NCBI GenBank assembly: GCA_032718475.1
Contig: JAUCBJ010006685.1
Span: 1 to 64,000 of the forward strand
Reading direction: 5' to 3'
Length of the DNA: 64,000 nt
Source of the DNA: Nemertoderma westbladi
Lineage: Eukaryota; Xenacoelomorpha; Nemertodermatida; Nemertodermatidae
The notes beneath the pieces were generated by a model. It had not been told where the DNA came from. It saw only the letters and a program-made list of their open reading frames with translations, and ran no database searches. A program made the translations under genes and the position numbers. This document shows, piece by piece, positions 11,052 to 21,081 of the stretch (positions are counted from its first letter, which is position 1; each line of letters starts with the position of its first letter).

Positions 11052-11057
11052 CTAACT
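10757..11057. repeat. Three ~118-bp GC-rich tandem repeats within the BEL/Pao-type element
   Basis: Units containing GTGGGGCATTCTCTGCCCCC and long C runs, ending near TAACTTCACTA(C/T)CTCTTACT. They encode the start of ORF2 (EREGGAENAPQEG-like). About two related units lie at 42110-42340 in the second element, so copy number differs between elements. Confidence 0.75.
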
Positions 11058-11149
11058 TCACTATCTCTTACTTCGTCTCTACACCCCTCTCTAGTCGACG
11101 CACTGTCTTTACTACGGCTGGGTCTATTCACCCCCGCCTCTCTCTCTAC

Positions 11150-11305
11150 TACTGCGTGGCCCACCAGGCCCACTTCGGGTTGGCTCAACCCCGCTACCTC
11201 CTGCCTACCAACTACGTGGCCTACCAGGCCGCCGTCGGGTTGGCTCAACCCTGCCACTTCCTGCCTACTAACTACGTGGCCTACCAGGCCCCGTCTGCCG
11301 GGTTA
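11150..11305. repeat. ~60-bp tandem repeats within the BEL/Pao-type element
   Basis: Two to three units containing TACGTGGCCTACCAGGCC and GGGTTGGCTCAACCC, the latter a palindrome. The equivalent repeats in the second element are at 41875-42045, where they are translated as the C-terminus of ORF1. Confidence 0.7.
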
Positions 11306-11594
11306 TGTACGTCCGACACGCTCATATTAATAGCACCATTCCCAATATTATTTGTTAAATCAATTAAATTATTAGAATTTGAAACGGGATTATTATTTAA
11401 ATTATTTAAATTACTTAGATCACTACTATTCTCTAAACTTAAATTATTATTCGAATTATTTTGCGGGTTTGAATTGAAATTATTATTTAGAATATTTCTA
11501 TTTAAATTTAAATTACTACTACCCGGTAAAATATTATTTCCTGTAATAAAGGGATTAGGATTATCTACTACGGTACTATTAATATTAACATTTC

Positions 11595-12860
11595 CTAACG
11601 TACTACTATTACCCCCCCCCCCCCGCCCGTACGGCTACACCAGTTCTGGTTCTCTCGCCCGGTGTCTGTAAGTGGGGGCTCACTCTCTGATATCTCCAAC
11701 CGCGCCAGTTCTAGTCGGCGCCGATTCAGTTTGGCTTGATATTGTGTAAGCCTCTCTAGCTGGGCACGCAAATCATCCTGCACGCGCTTACTCTCTATCT
11801 CTCTCTCTCGCATATTCTGTTCTTCCAACTCTGACCATCTCGCAGTCATCTCCAACCGCCTCGCCGACTCGCTCTCTACTCCCATCTCCCGCTCTCTACA
11901 CTCCTCGGCTGCCTCTCTACACTCCTCGGCTCCCTCTCTACACCCCTCGGCTTCCTCTCTACACTCCCTCGCCCACTCTTCTTCTCCCTCCAACAATGCG
12001 GTTTTCTCTCTCAATTGCCACTCTAACTCATTCTGCTCATTCGCCACCGTTTCTAATTCACACGTCAGACCTATCTCCCGCACCCTTCTTTCTTTTGCGG
12101 AGGATGTAGCAGACTTATCGGTTGCGACGGACTCCCGTCGCCCCTCCGTCCCACCAACTTTCCCCCGCCTCCCGGAACTTCCTCCTACCGACGAGACCGA
12201 ATCCTCGGGTTTAACCTCGGATTCGCCCTCCTCAGGTCTCTTCCAACCCACTAATTTTACTCCCCGGGCATCGACTAAGTATGGCCCTACGTACACTACG
12301 CTAGGTTCCATACCCCTACACTCCCATACTTCAATCAGTTCGTTGGCAACTCCCCTCGCCCTCTCCTCGGCTAGTTCTCTCTGCCCAAAACGCATTAGGT
12401 AATCAAAGTATCTGCTCGACTCACCTAGTCCTCTTGTTAATCTCACCTTGTCTATCTTCGCCCTTCCTCTGGCCTCTCTCAGTTGCTTCCGGGTCGCGAG
12501 GTAGGCCCGTCGAAGTCGATCAGAAACCCCGACGTCCTCGTCGCCGACCTCTCCTCCGTCTCTCCGGGCCCGACGTCGTACCGGCGGCCCCACCGTCGCC
12601 GTTCCGGTGGGTCGTCCGTCGCCCTCGGCCTGTGGCTGGCCGGCGACATCGGTACGTCGACCCTCGCTCCGCGTCGACTCGTCTTTCTTCCTTCCCGTCT
12701 CGTCCTCTCGCTGTAGACGGCCCCCCTCGTCTCGGATCGCCGGATGGCCCGTTCTCGATGGGTTCGGCGTTGTGGGTGCATACCGTCTCGTCGCGGCCTC
12801 GCGGATCGTTAGATCGCCGTCCGGGGTCCGCGGCGGTGTCGTCTTTCTTGACTGACTCAT
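11595..12860 (-). CDS. Gag-like ORF1 of the nested BEL/Pao-type element
   Basis: A 421-codon ORF starting 61 bases inside the 5' LTR boundary. The start is supported because the second element's ORF1 begins with nearly the same residues (TTPPRTPD-DLTIREA). The first ~130 residues are charged and low in complexity. Residues about 130-230 form a conserved block containing RLGESxRYFDYL-like and VGPYLVDAR segments shared with the other copy. Residues about 265-390 are Glu/Arg-rich with heptad-like spacing, a likely coiled coil. The ORF stops just after a run of about 13 G on the coding strand (11611-11623), where the other copy continues open into an Asn-rich stretch. A homopolymer-length change (real or a sequencing error) is therefore the likely cause of the stop. 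Function is inferred as structural Gag. Confidence 0.65.
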   Translation of the reverse strand: MSQSRKTTPPRTPDGDLTIREAATRRYAPTTPNPSRTGHPAIRDEGGRLQREDETGRKKDESTRSEGRRTDVAGQPQAEGDGRPTGTATVGPPVRRRARRDGGEVGDEDVGVSDRLRRAYLATRKQLREARGRAKIDKVRLTRGLGESSRYFDYLMRFGQRELAEERARGVANELIEVWECRGMEPSVVYVGPYLVDARGVKLVGWKRPEEGESEVKPEDSVSSVGGSSGRRGKVGGTEGRRESVATDKSATSSAKERRVREIGLTCELETVANEQNELEWQLREKTALLEGEEEWARECREEAEGCREGAEECREAAEECREREMGVESESARRLEMTARWSELEEQNMREREIESKRVQDDLRAQLERLTQYQAKLNRRRLELARLEISESEPPLTDTGRENQNWCSRTGGGGGVIVVR

Positions 12861-12921
12861 CTCCTTTGGTAATTGGTGGCTGATGGTTTGGCTAGCTAGG
12901 GCAGCGGTTGGTTTTAGTTAC

Positions 12922-13463
12922 TGTGACGGGATCCAGGAGGGATCCCGATTTATCCGGTATTTAGTTCACGCGTCCCCGCCGTGTATAAAGAGTGAATGAA
13001 AGTAAAATGAGTTCTGAAGTTCGGTGTATAATAATAAAGGTATAAGATATAGATATATTGTATAGTATATGGAAGGCGGGATACGGTAACTAAAAGTCCC
13101 GTGCTCCCCTATCTAAACTAATTAACCTATGCTAGCACTACTGCACTGAGATAACTGAATTACTGATATTGGGTTACTGGTTATATTGCACGGTTGGCCT
13201 AATTACTACCTAATCGATGCCTTGCCCCCCTCTGATTGGTTGATACCCTTGTTGGCACCCCGTGGAGTGTTCCCGTTCACTCCATCTGTTCTCTCTGGGT
13301 TAGGGGTTTGGCCCCTGACCCTTATTGTGTGTGTCTCCTTTGGGGCCTATTGTCCCCGTTTACTGGGCTGACACGAGGTTGATTGGTAATCAACCTCGTG
13401 CTCCCAATATTGCTTTATGGCTCACTCTATGGGTTTGTGTTAGCGGAATTGGATAAGCTAACA
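12922..13463 (-). repeat. 5' LTR of the nested BEL/Pao-type element
   Basis: 542 bp, TGTTAGCTTATCC...GGATCCCGTCACA on the minus strand, matching 6319-6860. It should hold the element promoter. A GGATCC inverted repeat lies close to its 3' end and a 29-bp hairpin at 13372-13400. The 15 bases after it read GTAACTAAAACCAAC, with no TGG start, so no standard tRNA primer site is recognisable. Confidence 0.95.
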
Positions 13464-16426
13464 CTACGCACGCCAAGCCCACCTGAAGCGATGGGGAGAG
13501 AGGCTTGAGACCAGGAAGAGTCGTCGAGCCGAATATTCAGCGTTGACTCAAGTGCAGCTCTAATTGAAGAGTCGAAGTCGGATAGAGATGGGGCAAGGAA
13601 GCAAGGGGAGCAACGCAGGATATACATTAGTTTGGGGATTGCGAAACAGTGGCGGAGCAGGTATAAAGCGTCATGAGAGGAAAGGAGTTGGAGGCGATTG
13701 GTGAAAGTTGCCAGTTCGGATGCTTTGTTCTGGAGAATGGACTCCATAGCTGGTTCACCGAGCGGAGCACCCAGAAGGGAGGCATCAACGAGGTCGATAC
13801 ATTTGATTCCAGGAGTGATCGCATCGAATATGGCGGCGGTCTCAGGTTTCCGATTTGGTGGAAAGTTGGTGGAAAAAATCAACTCACATTTCGATGCTTT
13901 AATCTGGAGGCCGAGTTTAGCAGCTTTGGAGATCACAGATTCAAGGTTAGAGGCAACAACGGAGGGGGTCCCTCCAAGGGACCCATCGTCTAAGAACCAG
14001 ACGTTGAGGGGAGTTTCGACACTCTCAACAATTTCATGGGTGTCAGAGCTGAAGAAAAGGTTGCCTAGAGGGTCACCCTGTTGAATTCCAACCTCCGAAG
14101 AAATGGTTGTGTCCTCATAGAAGAGGTGGGTGGGTTGCGAGTAAGCCTGGAAAGCGATGGGGTACAGGGGTGGAAGGTTCTGCAGGATTGAATGGAGGAC
14201 AGGCCCGCGATGAACGCTGTTGAAGGCGTTTTTGAAGTCAATTTTGACCATGATGGTTGGCTCAACGGACTCCTGAAGAAATCTCCGGGATGCATGAACA
14301 GCGGCCTCGCAGCCACGGGGTATTCCATGGCCTAGTTGGTGGGGGGCAAGTTTGAGTTGGGAGTTCTTAGAAGATTGATGGCAACCAGTCTTAGCAGATA
14401 GACGTCGAAGGGTACAACCTACTGCAATGGGACGGATTCCGCCGTTGACTTTGGTAAAGGCACATAGTCGGGCCCCATACAGAAAAGGGAGGATGGTTTC
14501 TGGAACTAATCCTTTGATTAGTAGGTTGGATATGCCGGTGATGCCTTTCAGAGCTCCCATGGCGGCATCGCCGGATTGGTGGGAGCAAAAGTCCTTAAGG
14601 AATTGAGGACGAAGTTTGTCGGGGCCGGCGGCAGAACCATTCGGAAACGATCGGATAGATTTCATGATTTCTGGAAGGGAGAACTCGATGAGAGGGATAT
14701 CAAGGACATCAAGCGAGGGGAGCTCCAGAAGGCATCCTGGAACGGCTGGAGGGTGAAGTGAAAGGAGGGCCTGGAGTGTTTCGGGAGTTGCGGGTGCAAT
14801 AGAGGTGGCCGAGGAGGCCAGGCGGGCGGCAGCCTTGACATTACCTTCTTCTATTTTGGAGGATATGAGATTGCCTAAGTGCTCATCACGGATTGCTTGG
14901 GAATCCGTCTTGAGTGGGCATCGTCTAGGAGGGGTGGGGAGGGCAATGGGTGAGGGGCCAAGGGCTAGATCGAGGTAGTCAGAGATTTGGTCTTTGACCT
15001 TAGAGGTAAGTGACTTTCCGACACGGCTGGGGTGGTTGGATTTGTTACAGCGTCTTTTCCGGGTGTTGCAAGATGGGACACGGAGACAATAGGGGAAGGC
15101 GAGTAGGTTGATCCAGTTTTTTACAGAATTGTCCTGGGTCACAGAAGTGCATAGGCGGGTGTAGGCTGATGCGGCGGATGAGCGGGCGCCACGCGGGATG
15201 CGGGTCAGGGTTTTAATCTTAGAGAGAGTGATGAACAGGTTTGTCAAATGTGCAGCATAATTGAACCCGGGTGCCTCACAAGGTGTTTGCGGCAGGGCTG
15301 GGTTGGGTGGCTCGCAGGAAGGCCCTGAGACAGGGGTTTGGTTGGAGGTGGGGCTGACCACCGGCTGATTGAGTAGTGGTAGAGAACCGGAACCGGGACA
15401 ATGGGAGCCATCCAGGGCCTTGTGTTTACGGAGGCCACCGTTGATTTTGGTGAGGCACAGCCTGCTGCACGAGCCGCATAAGGAACGGGGTAGATTGGCT
15501 TGACGTGGTTCAGTTGGAGCAGATTGAGAGTCTGACTGACTGAAGATGAGGGTTTGGGGGGATTCGGGTATTTCAGATCGACTTAGGTGGCCCGAAATAT
15601 TGGGTTGAGGTAAGACATGGAAGAAGGGAGGGGAGATAGGGGTGGATGCATGGTGGGTGGGAGGGGGGGGTGATGATGGTGCACAGGGTGCTTGTTTGGG
15701 GTCGACCAGAGGGGGAAGGTCGGGTTCGGGGAGCGTGATGGTGGAAGAACTGGGGCTTACTAGGGTGGAGTGACTAGCAACAAGGTCCCGCAGGTGGACC
15801 CGGAAAGAATTGATTGGTTCATCATTGTTATAGGGGGGTACAATACCGTCGAGACTCATTTTAAGAAAGCGACAGACGAAAACCCCACATTGGAAACCAT
15901 CGAACTGGAGTTTGGGAAGGGGTAAACCGATGCTAGTTGGGGGCGTTTGGATGCCGTGACGTGATGAAGTGGCTGTAACCCAGTGTTGGAGGGCAGCTAC
16001 ACACTGTCCATCAATTCCACCGAATGAGTCATAGTAATTGATGACCCCTGATTGGGGGGAGAAGGATGCCAAAGACCAATGATAGCCCCCCACGTTTATT
16101 GGGAAAAAAAGTACGTCATAGGAAAATGTGTCTGCCTGGGACCAGCGGCGGACCCTAGAGATCCCGTTGGGTGACATGAGGGTGTTAAAAAACTGGGTGC
16201 TGAAAACCTTTGCTTTACCGGGGTATTGGAGGCAGAAGAATTCAGAGATTGCCTCGATAATATTGTCATTCAGCCAGTTTTTGCCTGAGAGGGTGCTGAT
16301 GTCGGCTTCAGAGATGGAACGGCCAGCCAGGAGGAAAGATGGTTTATCTACAGATGGAGGGTCAAAGAGGAGGACGCTATCGGATATAAAATCGGAACTG
16401 AGATTGATTGTGGTGTTTGGATCCAT
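13464..16426 (-). CDS. NeSL-like LINE ORF, 5' part: Ulp1-type cysteine protease, zinc finger and reverse transcriptase
   Basis: This codes for the first 987 residues of the retrotransposon protein. Residues 40-190 are a C48 (Ulp1/SENP) protease fold: WLND at 51-54, His116 in GGYHWSL, Asp133 in YYDSFGG, and Gln174 plus Cys180 in LQFDGFQCG, so the catalytic triad and oxyanion Gln are all present. A Cys/His cluster follows near 315-345, then a proline-rich linker. The RT covers about 590-850: AAGPDKLRPQF near 600, VKIDFKNAFNSVHR near 725, GIQQGDPLG near 780 and the catalytic WFLDDGSLGG near 809. The ATG at 16426 is the first in frame and just precedes the protease domain. The frame is cut at 13464 by the LTR element, which adds about 12 foreign residues and a stop. 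Otherwise it is intact, implying a young insertion. The role of the protease in retrotransposition is unknown. Confidence 0.85.
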
Positions 16427-17099
16427 TAAACTTTTTTGAATCTCGAAATGATAACAATATTTGCAATAATTGGTAAGAAAATGTAACCGGAGTAGCCAAA
16501 TGGTGATACAGAAGTTGGCCCTATTAGCCTAATCGGGCGGTACAGCAATAAAATATGAAACAGCAACAAATGGGACGGCAAACGATAGGCAGTTACAGGT
16601 GAGGTGAGATAAATTGATGGTAGAAGGATGCTGGCGTATAGAAGAGATTGTAATGATAACAGTTATTGATTTGTAAATAGTGATCGCATTGAAGGGTGAT
16701 GCAGTCATATGCCATATGGGTGGTATTTAAACAGACTGAGAAGAGGGCGGTGCCCGAACGGAGAGGAGAGCGGTGCCTGAACTGAGGAGCGCGGTGCCCG
16801 AACTGAGAAGCGCGGTGCCCGAACTGAGGAGCGCGGTCCCGAACTGAGAAGCGCGGTGCCCGAACTGAGAAGCGCGGTGCCCGAACTGAGAAGCGCGGTG
16901 CCCGAACTGAGAAGCGCGGTGCCCGAACTGAGAAGCGCGGTGGCCGTACTGAGAAGTGCGATGCCCAAACGTCGGCCCCGGGGTGGGTACCAGTAACTAG
17001 GGTCACCGGCCACCACCCACAACTGGGCCCGGAACCTCGGTAGTCGTTGCACGAACCTTGAAACACGTACGGCGGCTTGGTGGACAGTAGTCTGACATT
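16427..17099 (-). other. 5' leader of the NeSL-like LINE
   Basis: Upstream of the protease ATG on the minus strand. It includes the 21-bp repeat array listed separately. ORFs here (for example 16593-17066) are made of the repeat. The element's 5' boundary is not defined by a target duplication. Confidence 0.4.
16746..16971. repeat. 21-bp tandem repeat (about 10 units)
   Basis: Units of the form GCGCGGTGCCCGAACTGAGAA with a few substitutions and one single-base deletion near 16828. They are GC-rich compared with flanking DNA and lie in the presumed 5' leader of the LINE, a position where other non-LTR elements carry promoter-bearing tandem repeats. That role is inferred. Confidence 0.85.
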
Positions 17100-19204
17100 A
17101 GAATTAGCAGAAGGAGGTGAATTTAATCACCTACTTATGATTTTATTAGTTCAATCAAGACCATAAGTGATGTTTCTTTGTGAAGAAGCTTCTTCTTTAA
17201 TATTTTTCATAGATAATTAAATAACATATGACTTAAACAAATATGATTTATATCAAATCCATATTTATTATATAATTTTTTTTTCAAAATGAATCAATGA
17301 ATCATCAAATAGAAATTAAAGCTTTTTAGCTAGTAATTAAAACAAAATTTAATCTAAAAACTTAATCTGAAAATTTAGTCACACTTCTCTTATTCAAAAT
17401 TCTAGAATGCAATTTGGTCAATTGGTTTTTGTGACCTCTATGTGTATAAAAGTACCACGCCTCTATCTTACTCACTCAGCTTCACTCTCTAAATTTGCCA
17501 GACAATAAAAACTTCCAACTTTTTAAATTTTTTCTTTTCTTTCTTTCTTTCTTTCTATAATTATTTTTAATTTAACTAGAGAAAGGAGCAGGTTACAGTG
17601 GCACGTTAGTTATTTCAACCAAAACAATAAACTAAACACAATAGAACAGCGGTTACCGTTTTATTTTTGAGAGTAATCAGCTAATATTTGCGTCGAATTT
17701 CCCCTGGAATGAATTTTTATTGCGACCAGTTCCCCCCCAGCCCCCCCAGCCCCCCCCCCCCCCCCCCCCGAAAATATCAATAGAAAGCGGAGAGTCTTGC
17801 GCATCTTTTGACACTACAATTAATTAAATTCATGATGAGGAATATTTATAAAATACTGTTTGCAGCAGTATTTCTAGCAGCAATACTGCATTCCAAGCTG
17901 TATTTATTAGGCCTACGATAAGGCCTACAGATAAGATTTAAAATAACACTAAACTTGTAATACGGGTCAGCGGTATTGTATAATAGAGTAATAATTGGCA
18001 GTACCAGTAGGCAACTTGAATATTAAAAATGTGTACTGTTCACCGGTAAACCCTACGTAAAGAAGTAAAGCTGCACTACTCAGATACTACTGTACAATAG
18101 GCTGTATGCTGTTGTATTGTATTAATACAGTACTTTATATTTTTATTTATTAAATATTGGATGTGGTTTTAGGTAGGCTTACTGTAGGTCTATGCTGTGT
18201 GCCCTACTGTATATTGTATATATGTTTTAAAGTATATACTTGTGTTGTACTGTATGTGTGCTATAGCTCAGGTGCTGCAAAAACTAACGTCTTATTCAAA
18301 ACCAAATATCGGAAATCGATAGTTGATCTACCCTGTCTGGCAATTCAGCTGTCCCCCCAGGGGAGATAGAAATATAACTGGATAATAATATATAATATAT
18401 TGAGATTGTTTGAGGCGATTTGGGGAGTAATTGTGTCCAAATTTGAAGGATTGCATATGGCTGTATACTGTAGTTGTGTACCGGTGCCATGTGCAAGCTG
18501 TCAAGATTTAATATAATATATAGGGGGTGATGGCTGACAAAGTGTCACCGAATGAAGAAAGGTGAGGCACTGCAAAACCTTAATTAAATTTCTGTTGGAA
18601 CTCTTGATTATTGGCTAAGCTAATAATAATCCCCACCTGCAGAACCAAACTCCTGGAGATCTACTGTATCCCCCTAATTCAACTTCCTCCCCACTTAGGA
18701 ATGTTGGACATGAACCACAGTTGTATTCCTTTTGAGATGATGTTTCTTTCCACAAATGTTAATGAAATAAACATATGATATGATAGACAGCACACTTTCC
18801 CTTTACGCCCTTATAGACAAAATATTCAAATTCAATCTGTACAAATTATTCCGGGTGTCATTTTTTTTGCGCAATAATTTTTATTGTCCATTTTTATCCT
18901 TTTTTTGTCAATTTTTTTTGATTTTTTATGTCATCCAAAAGTCTAATGTTAGGTTCCATGCTACCGGTTTCTCTACTGCTGTTCTCTCAGGCTATTAGTA
19001 CCGGTTAGTATATATATAGCACTATTTTGCTGTATTGTATGTACAGATGTAGGTATAAAGCAGGTATTTCTGTATTTTAGTACCGGTACCGGCACTGGTA
19101 CTGCTATAGGCCTACTGTGTAGCCTACCATTTAAATACGGTAATGGTAGGCCTACCGGTTGTGCTAATAAATTTTAAATAATTGATAGGCGAAACTGGAT
19201 TGCC
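17100..19204. other. AT-rich non-coding stretch with simple repeats
   Basis: No ORF with a recognisable domain. It contains a (TTTC)n run at about 17533-17556, an isolated reverse-complement unit of the ~68-bp repeat at about 17579-17635, a broken poly-C tract at 17732-17769, and several CCGGTACC-like words at 19070-19160. No tRNA-like boxes or terminal inverted repeats were found. Confidence 0.5.
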
Positions 19205-20488
19205 CGTATATATATCCCCGTATACGAGGGAATAGAAGTAGTTATGGGTTTTGTAACCCAGCATCACCTTGCCATTAATATGTTCGGCCTAGAATTACCT
19301 GAACTATATGGTCTGCTGCAATTAGCCCTTGAACGTAGCTATTTTCATTTTGACGGGTCATTTTACACCCAGAAACACGGTATGGGTATGGGTGATAGAC
19401 TCGCAGGCCCTTTTTCCATAATCTACGTCCACGTTAAGGAGACTTTATATTTAAGTAATTACCACCTATCACCAAACTGTTGGTTCCGTTTTTACGACGA
19501 CGGTTGGTCCACCTGGTCCCACGGGGAGGAAGAACTCGATAATTTTTTAGATTACTTAAACACTTGCCATTCTACCATCAAATACACTTTGGAAAAAAGT
19601 TTTCATAGCATCCCTTTCCTCGACACCCTCACAACCATAAACAACACAGGACGCATTGATTTTGAACTGTATGTAAAACCCTCTAACGCTGGAATAACAC
19701 TCAATTTCTATAGTGCCCACCCTAAAACAACCATTCTTAATACAGCTAGGACAGCACTTAAACGCGCCATACGCCTTAGTACTACCCCAGCTGGGGAAGT
19801 ACGCAGCCTTGATAAGGTAAAAACAACTCTGGCCAGTAACGACTATCCACCGGAATTAATAAACAAATTAATCTCAGAAATCAAGCACCCACGCCCACGC
19901 ACACGCACACACCCACAAGCACCCCGTAGCACCATAAACCATATTATTCAACCACTTGTACTACCTTACATAAACGAGAATATATTAAGACAAGTTAAAC
20001 AAGCTATTCATAATTCACCTTTCGCACACAACACAAGGGTGGTGTCAACTACAGGCCCAAAACTCAGAAACATCCTAATTAAATCCAGACTCAACCCACC
20101 CCGATGCCCGGCGCCCCCTAACACCACATGTTACGCATGTACACATGGGGTCACTAACTGCACCGATAAGAATACCGTGTACCATGTCAAATGTACCAAC
20201 TGTACCGACGACTATATAGGTGAAACGTCCTCTCAGACAAGGGGACGCATAATGTCACACCGTAATGCCATACGCAAAAAGAACCAAGGTTCAGGTAAGA
20301 CTTCAGTCGGAGCACACTACGCTGACAAGCACCCCACACTAACAAGCACACAACACCCTTTCACCGCCAAAATACTACGACGATGTAAAGATTGGGCCGA
20401 CAGGAAACTAACCGAACGTGTACTCATCAATCGCCTCACACCTGCCATAAACGTACAGTACGCAAATGAGTTTGATACTGGTTGGTGA
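19205..20488 (+). CDS. Penelope-like element, 5'-truncated: RT C-terminal half plus GIY-YIG endonuclease
   Basis: Open from about 19178; homology is convincing from about 19205, where codons read IYIPVYEGIE, akin to the LYTNIP region of Penelope-like RTs. In numbering from the ATG at 19244: RT motif YTQKHGMGMGDRLAGP at 41-56, catalytic FYDDG at 83-87, and an EKSFHSIPFLDTL segment at about 118-130. A Cys-rich linker (CYAC...NC) precedes the GIY-YIG domain: YHVKC at 313-317, YIGET at 324-328, Arg at 333, His at 339, and ERVLINRLTPAINV with the expected catalytic Glu at 391. Together these make the Athena/Penelope-type RT-endonuclease that primes from nicked DNA. RT fingers are missing, so the copy is dead, though the remaining frame has no stop. 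It may lie in an intron of the perlecan-like gene. Confidence 0.85.
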   Translation, partial: RIYIPVYEGIEVVMGFVTQHHLAINMFGLELPELYGLLQLALERSYFHFDGSFYTQKHGMGMGDRLAGPFSIIYVHVKETLYLSNYHLSPNCWFRFYDDGWSTWSHGEEELDNFLDYLNTCHSTIKYTLEKSFHSIPFLDTLTTINNTGRIDFELYVKPSNAGITLNFYSAHPKTTILNTARTALKRAIRLSTTPAGEVRSLDKVKTTLASNDYPPELINKLISEIKHPRPRTRTHPQAPRSTINHIIQPLVLPYINENILRQVKQAIHNSPFAHNTRVVSTTGPKLRNILIKSRLNPPRCPAPPNTTCYACTHGVTNCTDKNTVYHVKCTNCTDDYIGETSSQTRGRIMSHRNAIRKKNQGSGKTSVGAHYADKHPTLTSTQHPFTAKILRRCKDWADRKLTERVLINRLTPAINVQYANEFDTGW

Positions 20489-21081
20489 TAATCTACAATA
20501 TGTTGGGGGGGGGGGGGGGGGTGGTAAATTAGTTTCGGTTTCCAAATTTGCTCTCCGCCAGAATTCCATTTACCTATTTCCAAAAGTAACCATCCTTAGT
20601 TCGGTGCATTTATTTATTTTTCAATTTAACCATCTTATTATTTTCCAATTTCAACTATCTTTATCATTCCGTTAACCTTTCTTCGTAATTAATTCTTGGT
20701 GCTTAAAGTTCTTTATATCAGTAATTAGACAACAGTCAGTATGTAGTATTTCCAGTACCGGTACTTAGTAGTTAGTCGACTGTATTGTTAGCATTTAGTC
20801 TGTAGTCTAGTGCAGTGTCTGTAAATATGCAAATTTAATTACCTGAAGAAGCCCTGTTGGGAGAAAGCTTGTAATAACTGTTGTTATTCATTTCATAGTC
20901 ACCTGAGGTCAACCCGCCCCACCCCATCCGTTTTCAATATGATTGTGGAAAATGTGGATATACCTTTCACATAATTTAGGCCTTACTGTATTAGTTTTAT
21001 AATCAATAATGGATCATGACTACTGTCTGAGTAGTGTTACGGATAGCGGCTCCACTACTTCCAACAGCACAGAAGGCAGAA
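20489..21081. other. 3' flank of the Penelope-like element and spacer
   Basis: Begins with a poly-G run (20503-20521), then AT-rich DNA. At 20843-20866 CTGAAGA and GAAA flank a short CCC/GGG stem, resembling a decayed hammerhead core; see findings. No coding sequence. Confidence 0.45.

Larger units (their letters stand above)
6319..13463 (-). mobile_element. BEL/Pao-type LTR retrotransposon, non-autonomous, nested in the LINE
   Basis: 542-bp LTRs (6319-6860 and 12922-13463), each TG...CA, flank a 6.06-kb interior. The 5-bp target duplication CTACG is at 6314-6318 and 13464-13468. A polypurine tract abuts the LTR at 6860, which sets the coding strand as minus, with the 5' LTR at 12922-13463. 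I noticed one LTR difference (A at 6755, G at 13358), so insertion is recent. The interior holds two Gag-like ORFs; the second has a zinc knuckle spaced as in BEL/Pao Gag. No aspartic protease, RT, RNase H or integrase motif was found in either strand's ORFs, so mobilisation must use enzymes from a related element. The 5-bp duplication is usual for BEL/Pao. Confidence 0.85.
5213..17066 (-). mobile_element. NeSL/Utopia-like non-LTR retrotransposon (Ulp1 protease + RT + restriction-like endonuclease), split by a nested LTR element
   Basis: The element reads on the minus strand from a repeat-rich 5' leader (about 17066-16427) through a single long ORF to a simple-repeat tail near 5213. A BEL/Pao-type LTR element occupies 6319-13463 inside the ORF. 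Removing that insertion with one copy of its 5-bp target duplication leaves an uninterrupted frame of 1311 codons including the stop. N-terminal Ulp1-like cysteine protease plus C-terminal CCHC and PD-(D/E)XK endonuclease is the known arrangement of the NeSL clade (NeSL, R5, Utopia). Clade placement rests on domain order only; the 5' and 3' ends are approximate and I found no target duplication. Confidence 0.75.
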
